Source: Pseudorhizobium xiangyangii
GTDB taxonomy: Bacteria; Pseudomonadota; Alphaproteobacteria; Rhizobiales; Rhizobiaceae
Length of the DNA stretch: 64,000 bases
Reading direction: 5' to 3'
Assembly: GCF_020531965.1 (NCBI RefSeq)
Contig: NZ_JAJAWH010000023.1
Coordinates: 20,540-84,539, forward strand
Shown here piece after piece: positions 51,001 to 62,100 of the stretch. The notes under the pieces are model-generated. The model did not search any database and had not been told where the DNA came from. It saw nothing but the letters and a program-made list of their open reading frames with translations. Position 1 is the first letter of the stretch, and every line of letters begins with the position of its first letter. The position numbers and the translations under genes were made by a program.

Positions 51001-51327
51001 GCCCCCATCCTGCGCCGCGATCTCGTTGGCCATTTCCCGCAGGAAGGCAGCGACATCCTCTATCCGCTGGACGCTGTGGTCCGTGGGCGGATTACTGCCG
51101 ACGGTTTCGTCGTCATAGGGTTTGGTGAACCGCTGCAGGTCCTGATCCAGGTCGTCGGAGCCTGCCAGCTCCGCTCCGACCGCTCCGACCAGCAGCGCCG
51201 GCAATACTCCATACTTCGCGCGCCCGCGCGGTGTGCCTTCGCTTAGCCGAAATGCGTTCGCGGGGGCGACGGTGGCCTTGCCGTCATTCGGGAGGCCGAG
51301 AACGAGTGTGTCTTCCATGACGGGCAT
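48025..51327 (-). CDS. RTX calcium-binding protein, probable type I secretion substrate
   Basis: A 1100-residue acidic protein with no signal peptide. Residues 1-220 form a unique domain, then comes a cadherin/VCBS-like part (LRLVHDADGDTLSIYNLRA, FTYHVSDGYGVITV). From about residue 320 onward run GGxGxDxUx nonapeptides, such as GGDGNDLLHGDAGRDIIFGG. Three nearly identical 105-residue blocks lie in the middle (48922-49866). The C-terminus (LQGRYHLTEQDFLL) is like other RTX secretion signals. It lies 11 bases after the exporter gene. It may work with the giant peroxidase or form a surface layer; no enzyme motif was seen. Confidence 0.88.
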   Translation of the reverse strand: MPVMEDTLVLGLPNDGKATVAPANAFRLSEGTPRGRAKYGVLPALLVGAVGAELAGSDDLDQDLQRFTKPYDDETVGSNPPTDHSVQRIEDVAAFLREMANEIAAQDGGTGVARVTSVRLRYGASEFYSSSAHMERLLRAFNDNGQVSWNEDSFRFPIRPLNGFGNHAFSNSWKGTPTPRPLDRSDSGPDDGWFPQPGGHDPRPRPGDDDEDDRLNRLPTTSGRSTLPNTMMNLSTLIFLGDLLRLVHDADGDTLSIYNLRASSGDVEAYGPGRWLYTPDRGALGEVTFTYHVSDGYGVITVQATMSIVKPPPREFSGTDGDDRLIGTPFEDIIDGRGGDDFIYGRESDDIVFGGWGDDSLIGGDGNDLLHGDAGRDIIFGGRGNDVLFGGDGNDDLYGEAGNDTLMGGVGNDRLMGGEGNDRLFGDDGDDVLLGESGNDLLEGGTGDDDLSGGGGNDVVLAGAGDDVLRMAFAGEEQRQASLAPTDGDDVYSGGQGTDNLDTSAAKAAVAIDLKAGTATGETIGSDQVESIENVVGTGYDDTITGDDSDNAIHAGGGDDVLTGGKGDDTLRAEDGDDTIVVSTASDDCDDDGDDVYSGGEGTDTLDASAAKASIQVDLKAGTATGETIGSDQVEAIENVVGTAHDDTITGDDGDNAIHAGAGDDVLTGGNGDDTICTEDGDDTIVVSTASDDCDDDGGDVYFGGEGTDTLDASAANASVEVDLKARTATGETIGSDQVEEIENVVGSGYDDTIIGDDSDNAIHAGGGDDLLMGAGGDDTIRAEDGDDVVLVVVSSAGDDGDDVYDGGDGVDTLDLTALVEAVVADFEARHIEGSEIGRDTIIDFEIVRGGRGNDQLSGDEASDILHGGAGNDRLKGRDGDDILVGGDGQDEVQGNGGNDTFLVFARTDGGAVSDGNDSFDGGDGVDIYDTSATRLGVMIDLYAGHVIGTEIGADLLTSVEGAIGGSGDDTIVDGFGVTIMTGGAGNDIFVFGLGSAGGDHRDEIRDFAAGDRVDISSLGNLVFDGLGVDGEDIAGGARAGRITFYHQQFEDGEQTVVRAIIDLERDEDIEILLQGRYHLTEQDFLLAALEQASHDNGSA
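48922..49866 (-). repeat. Three tandem 315-bp repeats inside the RTX gene
   Basis: Fixed landmarks recur at exactly 315 bases: the GCCGGAGTAG-type segment at 49846, 49531 and 49216, and GGCAGTCC-type at 49771, 49456 and 49141. The unit encodes 105 residues, with the run TATGETIGSDQVE...IENVVG in each. A fourth, diverged unit follows to about 48600. Confidence 0.85.
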
Positions 51328-51338
51328 GACGACATCTC

Positions 51339-53078
51339 CTATTCAGCAACGAGCGACCGGGCGGGACGCTCCATAGGGGCAGCGCGCTCCACAACCACGG
51401 GGCGCGCCTTGTTCGGCTGCAGGACCTGGTCCTTAGGGCCAAAGGCGACCAGACGGCCGGCTTGCACCACCCCGACCATGTCCACCGCCTGCAGCGCACT
51501 TGGACGATGGGCGACGATGACAACGATACCATTGCGCCGCCGGACCGATGCAATCGCCTGGGTCAATGCCTCTTCGCCTTCGGCATCGAGATTGGAGTTC
51601 GGCTCATCGAGAACGACCAGGAAGGGATCTCCGTAGAGCGCCCGGGCCAGACCGATGCGCTGGCGCTGGCCAGCCGAAAGTGCGGTCCCGTGCGGACCGA
51701 GTTCCGTCTGGTAGCCGTCGCGCAGATGCACCACCATTTCGTGAATACCCGCTGCCCGTGCAGCACTGATGATCATGCGGGCATCGGGTACCTTGGCGAA
51801 GCGCGAGATGTTGTCGGCGATCGTGCCTTCCATGAGCGCAACTTCCTGCGGCAGGTAGCCGACATGACGACAGTAGAAATCCTCGTTCCATTGGCTCAGG
51901 TCCGCGCCATCGATCCGCACCGAGCCTCGTAGAAGCGGCCATATGCCGAGGATGGAGCGAGCGAGCGTGGTTTTCCCACCGCCCGACGGGCCGATCAGTC
52001 CGAGCGCCTGGCCGGCCGTCAATTCGAAGCTCGCTTCACTCAGCAAGACAGCGCCGGTGGCCGGCGCAACCGTCGTGATGTTGTCGACAACCAAGCTCTG
52101 GCTCGGGGTTGGCAGCTCCACCAGTCCCGACTTGTCCTTGATCACCGCCAGTGTCTCGGCCAGCCGGCGGTTGCTGCGCCGCGCACTCACGAAACCCTTC
52201 CACTGCGCGATGACCTGGTCGACCGGCGCAAGCGCACGGGCAGTGACGATCGAGGATGCGATGATGGCGCCGGCAGACATATCGCCTTGGATGGCCAGAT
52301 AGGCGCCAAGCCCGAGGATCGCCGACTGCAGCATCATCCGAAGCACTTTTGAAAGCCCTGACAGGGTGGCGCTGATGTCGGAGGTCCGGGTCTGGCTCTC
52401 CAGGTGCTGGCGGTTGGCGATCTCGAAGCGCTCGACGGCTCGCGCCGTGATGCCCATGGCGTGCAGGATGTCGGCGTTGCGGGCATTGGAGTCGGCGACG
52501 GAATTGCGGGTCACCGAAGCCTTGATCATCGACTGGGCGCTGCGTCGCGTCATCAGCTCGGCAATCAGGGTGATCAGCCCCAAAACGATAGCGCCACCGA
52601 TCGTCAAAAGGCCCAGCATCGGATGCAACAGCCAGACGAAGGCCAGATATATCGGCATCCACGGAAGGTCGAATAGCGCAATCGGCCCCTGGCTGGAGAG
52701 GAACGCGCGCAACGTATCGACATCGCGGCCGCGCTCCATGGCTTCCGATGTCGAATAGCCGTATCGCGGCATCTCGATCGACACGGTGTGGGCCAGCGGC
52801 GCCAGTTGCTGGTCGAGCCGGGCACCCAGCCGGATAAGGATCTGTGAGCGCAGGATGTCGAAGATCCCCTGGAAAAGATAGAGGCCGATCGCCAACACCG
52901 ATAGCGCCACCAGCGTCGAGACGCTGCCACTGGTCAGCGCGCGGTCATAGATCTGCAACATGTAAAAGGCGCCCGTCAGCGCCAGTATATTGATGATACC
53001 CGAAAGACCGAAAAGGTAGGCAAAGATGCCCCGGACCTTGTCCGGCCCGTAATTGGCATTCGTCTTCTTGTTCGTCAT
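51339..53078 (-). CDS. Type I secretion ABC exporter (PrtD-like)
   Basis: A 579-residue half-transporter with about five to six helices and one ATPase domain. The ATPase has Walker A GPSGGGKTTL, Q-loop GYLPQEVALMEGTI, signature LSAGQRQRIGLARAL (A in place of the usual second G) and Walker B FLVVLDEPNSNLD. The membrane part has FDLPWMPIYLAFVWLLHPMLG, a PrtD mark. It exports RTX proteins without cutting a leader; its likely cargo is the neighbours on both sides. It sits 72 bases after the peroxidase gene. Confidence 0.93.
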   Translation of the reverse strand: MTNKKTNANYGPDKVRGIFAYLFGLSGIINILALTGAFYMLQIYDRALTSGSVSTLVALSVLAIGLYLFQGIFDILRSQILIRLGARLDQQLAPLAHTVSIEMPRYGYSTSEAMERGRDVDTLRAFLSSQGPIALFDLPWMPIYLAFVWLLHPMLGLLTIGGAIVLGLITLIAELMTRRSAQSMIKASVTRNSVADSNARNADILHAMGITARAVERFEIANRQHLESQTRTSDISATLSGLSKVLRMMLQSAILGLGAYLAIQGDMSAGAIIASSIVTARALAPVDQVIAQWKGFVSARRSNRRLAETLAVIKDKSGLVELPTPSQSLVVDNITTVAPATGAVLLSEASFELTAGQALGLIGPSGGGKTTLARSILGIWPLLRGSVRIDGADLSQWNEDFYCRHVGYLPQEVALMEGTIADNISRFAKVPDARMIISAARAAGIHEMVVHLRDGYQTELGPHGTALSAGQRQRIGLARALYGDPFLVVLDEPNSNLDAEGEEALTQAIASVRRRNGIVVIVAHRPSALQAVDMVGVVQAGRLVAFGPKDQVLQPNKARPVVVERAAPMERPARSLVAE

Positions 53079-53150
53079 GACGTTCCCCTTACAGTTCGCT
53101 TGGCGCTGCTCCGGCCACCTCGGTGGCCGGAGCCCGACGTCAGGTCAGGA

Positions 53151-56100
53151 TCAGGAGACCCCATTGAAGTCGTTGGCGGTGAGCGTATGGCGCCCCACTA
53201 GTGTCAGTTCGAAGTCTGCATCCGGGTTGCCGTCGGTATTGCCCCGGATGAGGGTGACCTCGTTGCCATCGCGGACGTCATAGGAGACAGCCACCTGGCC
53301 GGCTGCAGTCAGCGTCGTGCCGGCATTGAGCGAGAACGACTGCTTGCCATCCACCGTCGCGTTGGAATCGATGGCCGAGAAGTTGATCTTGTCGCCCGGC
53401 GAGAAGCCGTAGATCGTATCGCCATGCACCGCTGCCACACTCTGGAAGCGGAACGTGTCGTTGCCGAGCCCGCCGTCCATGACGTTGACCGCGGTGGTCG
53501 CCATTATCGTATCATGGCCGGAGCCGCCGATGACGTTTTCGAACCCGTAGACCGTGTCCGTAGCGCCATTGCCGTTGATCTGGCCACGCCCCATGAACCC
53601 GTTGCCGAGGTCCACAGTCAGGTTGCCGGTGGCGATGGAATAGTCGAGCGTATCGTTGCCCTCGCCGCCCCAGTACTGGTCGGATCCGTCGCCCGCCGTG
53701 GCGAGCACTATGTCGTTGCCGGCCCCGCCCCAAGACTTGTCGTCGCCGGCTCCAGCCTCGATATGGTCGTCGCCGGCATCGCCGTAGATCAGGTCGCTCC
53801 CGGCATTGCCGAACAGCATGTCCGCGCCCGACCCACCATGCAGTTCGTCGTCACCGGCACCGCCACTCATCGTGTCGTCACCATCTCCGCCCGACAGCAC
53901 GTCGTCGCCATCCTCACCACGCAGGGCGTCATTGCCGCCCTCACCGGCCAGAATGTCGCCGGCGGCCCCACCCAGCAGCGTATCGTCCATTGCGGCGCCC
54001 ATCAGGGCGTCGGCTGCAGCCGTACCGATCAACAGTCTCGGTGCGGTCACATTTCCGTTGTCATTGCCGCCAGGCACAACCGGATCGTCATCGTCGTCTC
54101 CCCCCACCGGAGAGGGGACGTCGTCATCCTCATCCTCATGATCGTCGTCATCGGCAGGCGGCGTGTCATCATCACTGTCCTCTTCGTCGTCCTCCTCTTC
54201 TTCTTCGTATTCGTCCCCATCTTCCCCATCGTCTTCTTCAAATTCACCATCATCATACTCTGACATCCAGTCATCATCAGAGGCGAATCGCGGCATTCCA
54301 TTACTTGCGCTGAAGCGGATCGTATGGTTGTCACCGACAAGCTCCACCTGGCCGGTCCCCTCATCGATCGTCACTTCGTAGTCCGCGATCGTTGTTCCCT
54401 CCGGAAGCTCAATCACGTCCTGCGGCCTCAGCGTTCCAACGATCACATCATCTCCGCCACCGGTCTTGAACACGATACGGTGCGCCGAAAGCAGCGACGA
54501 AATATTCACCGTGTCGTCGCCCGCTCCGCCCACGACCGTGATCGTGTTGGGCCGGAGACTGGTCAGGCTGAAATCCCCGAACATCTGAATGTTGTTCGTG
54601 CCGCCTGCGGCGTTTACGACAATCTCCTCGATGTCGGTCATCGCCGCGATGACCACCTCAGCGCCGCCGCCGACCTGGCGGGTAATCACGATCTCGGCTT
54701 CGAAATCGCCGCCGACATCGCCATCTTCATATGCGATCCGGGCAATCGCCTCGTCGACCGTGTAGATGCGATAGGTTTCGCTCGCCCCGTCTCCATTGAC
54801 AACGAACGTGTCGCCGCCAGCGCCTTCGAAGCCGCCGTTGATCGCATCGCTTCCATCGCCGACATTCCAGATGAAGGTGTCGTTGTCGGTCGCGCCCGTG
54901 GTGGCGTTGTCCCCTTCGGGGAGGTTGCTACCGAAGAGGGAGTCATCTCCGGCACCGCCGACGATGATGTCGTCGCCTTCGCTGCCTCGGATCTCGTCGT
55001 TGCCGGCTAGGCCGAAAATAATCTGCCCCTCGGTGCTAGGGGCGACGATCGTGTTGTCCCCGGCTGTGCCAGTGTTGATCACGAAGGTACGGTCGGCGAA
55101 CTGCACGCGCTCAATGCCGTTGGCACCGCCCATCTGCTCGAGCTGGGAGTCACCTTCGTCGCCGTTGGAGTTATCAATATCATCGATCGTCAGCGTCGAA
55201 CCACTACCGTTGAAGCTGAACGAGTAGCCGCTGGCCGGACCAGCGAACACCGCCGTGTCGATACCGGCGCCGCCGACGAGATCGTCATCGCCTGTGCCCC
55301 CGATGAGGATGTCATCGCCTGCTCCGCCGTTCAGGTCGTCGTTGCCGCTGCCGCCACGAAGCGTGTCAGCGCCGTCATTGCCGTTGATGGTGTCGTTTCC
55401 GGTGCCCCCAGTAATGTCGTTGGCCAGGATGTTGCCGCTCAGTGTTCGGGTGCCGCCGCCGACTACCACCAGGTTCTCGACATTGCTGCCGAGGGTGTAG
55501 TTGCCGGATGCCGAAAGAATGACGGTGTCCGTTCCGCCCGCGGCAGCTTCCGTGACCGTGTCAACACTGCCGCCGGAGGAGTCGTCGACGTAGTAGGTGT
55601 CGTTGCCAGCACCTCCGTTCATCGCATCGGCACCGGCACCACCCACCAGGAGGTCATCCCCGTCGCCGCCGTTGAGCGTATCGTCGCCGTCGATGCCCAG
55701 AAGGATGTCTCGTTCGGCAGTTCCGTTTAGCGTGTTGTTGCTGTCGTTGCCGCTGACCACGTTGAAAGCGATGCCGCCGACCTCGATCCTCTCGATATTC
55801 CGCAGGATGTCGTTACCGGCCGTAGTCATGCGCAGTTCGCCGCCTGAGAAGTCGAAGGCTGTGTTGGAAAGCAGGCCCGCCATCACAGCCGTATCACTAC
55901 CAAGTCCGCCGTCGAGGATGTTGTTTCCCGAGTTGCCGGTAATGCGATTATCTAGACCGTTACCGGTGGCGTTGATGGCTCCGCCGCCGGTGAGGACGAT
56001 GTTTTCTATCTCCTGCCCGACCAGCCCGGCGGCGGTCAGGTCGATCGATACCGAGCCTTCCACCGTATCGTTGCCGCCCCCGGTCAATTCGACCACCTGG

Positions 56101-59100
56101 TCGCGTTGAACCCCCGTGCCCGTCACGTCATCGATGACATAGGTGTCGGCGCCGGCACCGCCGGTCATGATGTCGGCTCCCGCGCCGCCGTCGATGCGGT
56201 TGGCTCCCGCATTGCCGGTGAGAGTGTCGTTTTGGCTGCTGCCGGTCAGGTTTTCTATGTCAACGAGAAGGTCCTCGGCACCAGCTGCCATTGCCGCTGC
56301 CAGGGTCGTCGCAGCTGACGCCAGCGTGACAATTACGCCAACTGCAGCGCCGGCATAGGTGACCGTGTCGTTGCCCGCACCACCATCGATGCGGTCATTG
56401 CCAACACCGCCGTTAATGACGTCGTCGCCATCCTCCCCGTAGAGCAAGTCGTTGCCGGTGCCGCCGCTGATGGTGTCGTTGCCGAATCCGCCTCGGATCG
56501 TGTCCACGCCGGCAGCGCCGCCGCTGAGAACGTTGGCGAGGTTGTCGCCCTTGATGGTATCATCGCCGGAGCCGCCGGTGACGTTCTCCACGTTACGGAT
56601 GTAACTGAAGCCCGTCGCCGCACCGGTGAGCAGATTTACATCGACCGCTGCGGCGGTTGCCGCGTAACTCAGCGTATCGACACCGTTACCGAGGTCCAAA
56701 CTGATGTGTTCGACATTGCCTATATCGGCATCATCGCCCGTAGTAAATTCGACCCGGGTGATGGTCGTCCCATTGTAGGTGACGTTGACCGAGTCAGCCG
56801 TGTTGCCATCGGCTCCGAGCACACGCACGGTATCAGTATCCGCGCCGCCATCGATGTTGTCGTCATCGTCGCCATTGCGATAAATGATCGTGTCGTCACC
56901 CGCGCCGCCATTGACGTTGTCGTTCTCACCCTCGCCGTCCAGCGTGTCGTGGCCCTCGTTGCCATTCAGTGTATCGTTGTCGTCCCCACCGTTTAATACA
57001 TCATTGCCAACGAGACCGTTGAGCATATCGTTGCCATCATTGCCGTTGATCGTATCGCCGCCAACGCTGCCGTTCAGCGGGTTGTTGTTACCATTGCTGC
57101 CGTTGATCAATTCGCCGACAACCTCGGTCACTTCCGAGCGTACGGTATGCACATTGGCGAGGTCGTCGGTGTAGATGACCTCGGCACGGAGGTAGCGCCC
57201 GCCAAAGTCGCTACTGCCGCTTCCCGTTGTGGGAATGGTCCAGCTCAGTCCGGTTGCTCCCGCAACATCGGTCCAAGGTCCGGACGGCGAGTTCGCCCAC
57301 TGCCACTGATAGGCAATCAGGCCTTCCTCGAACGCATCGGTGATGCCGTCTGCGTCATTGAAGGCCACCGTCATGGTAAGGGTCTGGCCCTCTGTCGGCG
57401 ACATGTCGCTGATCAGAAGCGGTCCGACCGGTTCATCGTTGGTGCCGACGACCACATCGGTGGTTAGTGACATGACCGTCTCGGTGACGCCGCCCTGATC
57501 GACGTAAGTGCCGACGACGCGGATGCGCAGGCCGGTATGCTCATCACCCGGCGTAAAGGTGGTGCCGAACGAACCAGGAATGTTGATATAGTCGCCCGTG
57601 CCGTCGTTGCGCTCTATCTGCCAGCGATAGTTGAGGTAACCGACATTGCCGCTGCCGACAACGCCGGGATTATTGGCGTCATAAACACCCGCTGCCGACA
57701 CGCTGAGCGTCACGCCCTCCCTGGCAGGGAGGCCGTCGATAACTAGGCGGCCGACCGGTTCGTGATTGCCGGACTGCTGCAGGACAACGGTCTGGTCGGA
57801 GAACTGGATGCGTTCGATGCCGATAAGGGTATCGACCCCTTCGTCGATCTGCGGATCGACCTCTTCCATCTCACGGCGTGCGACACGGACCTTGCCGTCC
57901 TCGAACTCCGTGATTTCATACCAGTCCCTGTTGCCGGCGAAGATCGCCGTATCGACGTTGTCGCTGATGTCATCGTCGTACTTGATCTCGCGCACGATGT
58001 GCATCTGGTTTGGCACGATCGTCCGCTCGAGCATCAGAGTATAAAGCGACTTGCCGACCCAGGCCGCAGGGATCGGCTGCCCGCCCGTATCGAGTTCGCC
58101 AGCGGCGAAGACGTGCTTCAGCGTGTCGACCGTCGCGATCTCATTTGCGTCGGTGTTTTCCTGACCGACCCCCGTGATGCGGATGCGCACGTTCAGCCAG
58201 GCGTCGCCGTGGATGAAGTCGTCGCCACCGCGACCCTCGAATGTGTCGTTACCGTCGCCGCCGATGAGGACGTTGCCCGACTTGAAGGCAACCGCCTTTT
58301 CGAGATCGACGCCAGGTTCGGTCGGACGCGGTGCCAACAGGCCACCCAACAGCTCTTCGAGGCCATCGATGCGATCTACGCCTGCCCAGCTGAGTTCGTG
58401 GTTGGTCATGTCGAGTTCGGTCTCGATTTCTTCCTGGCTGCCTCGGTCATCGCCGCGCAGCACGTCGTTATGCTGCCAGCCCGACAATGCTTCGGTCTGG
58501 TCGAAGCGGTCGCGTAGGATGTCGTCAGCAACAGTGGTGAAGATCGGGATGCGCATGTCGGAATCGGCCGCAATGCGGTTGCCCTTGTGTATGGCCCAGT
58601 CGAAGCCGAACATGCCTTCGTTGCGCATGACGCTTTCGCCCTGCACCATGATGTCGTCGCCGGATTCTGCGTCGAAGTCGTTCTCGTTCTCGCCGGCGAA
58701 CATCACGTCATGGCCGAGGATGGTCGAGTTGAAGAACAGCTCGGAATTGTCTCCGTTGAGGACGTCGAAGCCGTCGCCGCCCTCCATCCAGTCACTGCCT
58801 TCATTGCCCAGCAGAAAGTCGTGGTCGGCGCCGCCGAGTATGAAGTCGTCACCCTCGCCTGCGAACACTTCCGTGGCGTCCACACCGACGAAGAATACAT
58901 CCTTGCCGTCGCCGCCCATCAGGATGTCGAGGCCGTTCGAGTTGGCGATCACGTCGTCGCCGTCTTCGCCCTTGATGAAGTCGCCGGTGTCGCCCAAGTC
59001 AGTGATAATGTCGTTGCCGGCACCACCAATGATCAGGTCGACGCCGGCGCCGCCCTCGATCCGGTCATTGCCGCCACCACCCCAGATCGCATCGTCGCCG

Positions 59101-62100
59101 TAGTCGGCAATGATCGTGTCGGCCCCTTCCGAACCGGCAATGACGACGTGCTCACCGCCGATGAAGCGGATGTAGTTGTTTAGAGGGGTTTCATCGTCGT
59201 CGGTCAGCAGGTTGTCGCGCTGCACCTTGGTCATGCCGATGGCATTCAGATGCTCATCGTCATGTTCCGGATCAGCCTCGACCTGCTTGGCAAGATCGAC
59301 GTTGAGGACGTAGTCGTGCTTGGCGAACGAATCGACGCCGGTACGATACGGGCTCTCGATGTCGTCTTCGGTACCGCGGATCCCATCAGCACCTGCTCCG
59401 ACCATGTCGGAGTTGATAGCAATCATCTTCGAGAACGCATTGTTCTCGAGCTCGTTAAGCAGGTTCAGCCCCTGCGTACGCGTCAGGTAGTAGAACCGGT
59501 CCTGGTCCTGCAGCATCTCCATTTGGGCTTCGAACACAGCATTGAAGGTCGAACCGAGCATCCCGCCAAACGGCATCTTCTTCTCGGCCAGGCCGCCGAC
59601 CCACAGATCGATATCGTTGAGACCGCTGCTGGCAGCGGTCCAGGCGCCGGTGCTATTGAGGAAGGCAAGACGGTCCGCGGGAGCTCCCACGCCGCCGAGG
59701 ACGAGGAGCGTGGCTGCCGCCCGCTTCTGATCGAGTGTCCCGTCTTCCAGTGCAAGAAGAGTGGGATGCGTGCCATAAGCCGCAATGAAGTTGATGACGG
59801 AAGCGGGATTTTTAAGGTTCGCCGCCAACTCCGCCCAGCTCTCATAAGGTTTCACGAAAGTCGAATTAGTCGCTGCGTAGAGCTGCTCGCGTGCCTGGTT
59901 GAGCGTCGGCATGCCGGTGTCGCGACCGCGAGCAATATTGATCGCAGCGAGATCGAGCGGCAGGCCGAGCAGATTTGTGCGCAGCGCATCGACCACAAAC
60001 TCATCGATTTCGTTGCCGCGAACCAGCGACATGCCGCGGAAGATCGCACCCGCCGCCTGGTCGTGCGTGATTGTACCGCCCTGGTCGAACTCGACCGGAT
60101 TGAGGAAAGCCTCGATCAGGCCGATGTCCTGCGACCATTCCGCAAGATTGCCCACAGCAGAACTGGCAACGCCATTCTCGTCGTAAACGATAGGATTGCC
60201 AGCCGCATCAAGGAACATGCGCGAGATTTCTTCGGTCAGCATCGAGTGACCGAAGCGGTAGACCACATGGGCGAACTCGGCGAAAATCGCCGGATCGATG
60301 TCGGTCTGGGTGTTGAAGACGAAGACGTCGATCAGCGGCTGTACCTTGCGGCCGAACTCCTCGAAGACCAGGTGCTGATACTGCATCTCGGTGGCAAAGC
60401 GCGCAGTCTGGAAAAGGCGTTCGCCGTCCCAGTTCAGCGACTGTGCATACGTGGCCAGAGCCACGCCGCCGGTCGGAATGGCGTCCATCTCCGCCTGCGT
60501 CAGGTCGGTTATCAGCCATTCGTTGATGAAGGCTAGTTCCCCCGACTTCAGGATTTCCAGTTGCGTCACGGCTACCTGGCGATTGTGTTCGGAATGGAAC
60601 ACATGATGAACGGCGGTCAAACCGATATTTTCGTTGCCGCGCCCGTCACCGGTGACGAAATGGGCGTCCAGCAGTTCGTTGTCATATTCGGTGTTGCGGC
60701 CCGTCAGTGGATTGAACTGGACGGCATTGCCGGCGGGATCGACCTCTCCGACAGGCACGCCGTCGGTCAGCAAAACCCCAGTTGTACTGAGCACCGGCAC
60801 CGCATTGTGGGCGATGTCGTCGAGGAAGGAATGCGAGGTACGAATCGGCTCAGTGCCACCGTCGGCCGGGTTCAGCTTGACGGGTACCCCCGGCGTTCCA
60901 CTCATGGTGATGTCGTCGGCGGTATTGGGAATGCCATCAAAGCCGATATTGATGATGACCTGTGCAAAGCCGGTCACCGGATCCCGGACGAACTCGCCGT
61001 AGAGATCGGTGCGAACCAACGGTATATTGAAGACGTCACGGTCGGTCAGTTCGATGCCAAGCATCTCCCTTGCCTGCTCCTTGACGTCCTTCCAGGTCGG
61101 GAGGCCGTTTGCCCCGTCAAGCAGTCTGCCGGTCGCGACAGGAATCCCGTCCGCATCCAGTTTGTACTCACGCAGGAACACCTGGTGGGACGGGTGCGAA
61201 GTATAAGTCTGGTTCTGGTCGATGAACGGGGTCGTGGTGTTGACCGCCTCGCGCTGCGTGTCATCTTCTGTGCCCAGCACACCGTCTACGCCGGCTCCTG
61301 CGACTTGCGTGGCACGCGTCAGCACCATGAAGTTGGTGAAGCCGCCCGGCACATAGAGCGGATCGTCCGGATCAAGCGGCACATAGATCGTGCCGTCACC
61401 GCCCTTGGAAATCAGGTCCAGGCCGTGGTCGAAGAACTGGCCGAAGAAGGTCATCCAGCCATTGAATGGAGCAGACAGCCCCTCATCGGGCGCGACGTTG
61501 GGAATTTTAAGCGAAGTGCCATCAGCCTCGAACTCTATGCCGAGTTCCGCGGCGACGTGATTCAGAACGTTCTGCGCGCCCGTGATTGTAACCGTAGGCG
61601 TAGCAGGATCGCCATCGTCATCGACACCGGGAAGGGAGTATGCATTGGCCGTAGCTAATGCACCCGCGGCTGCTCCCTGGGCACCCAGGAGGTTCCCCTC
61701 CAGCATCGGGACAAGTCCTGTCAGGGCCGGGCTTGGGGTCTCGCCCGCCTCTACTGCAGCCTCTATGGTTGCATTGACGTCGTCGAACATCTTCTGCCAG
61801 CTATCGACCCTGGCATTGGCCACCTTCAAAATGTGCAGGACCGCGAAGGGCGCGGTCACCGAAGCCATCTTCGCGTTCAGGTCACCTTCATGGCCGGCAT
61901 GCCTAAGTGCGGCGATCAGCGCCGCAGGATTGTTGGGGCTCTGATCAACGATCAGATTCGAAATCGTACGCGGGTCTGCATCTACGACGCTTCCGCCGGT
62001 TAGAGGTGTCTCGCCGCCGCTACTGTAGTTACCGTCGGTAATACTCGGAGCGGGCTGCGTCGGTCCGTCAGGGTCGAAAGTGTCTCCGTCCGTCTCGTTC

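Noticed and set aside
53500-59100. Regular short repeats that could be taken for CRISPR or satellite DNA
   Set aside because: The period is that of RTX nonapeptide coding (27 bases), there are no unique spacers of constant length, and the reading frame is open throughout.
59250-60536. Several long forward frames opposite the peroxidase domain
   Set aside because: The peroxidase frame on the reverse strand holds all catalytic motifs, while the forward frames have no recognisable motifs.
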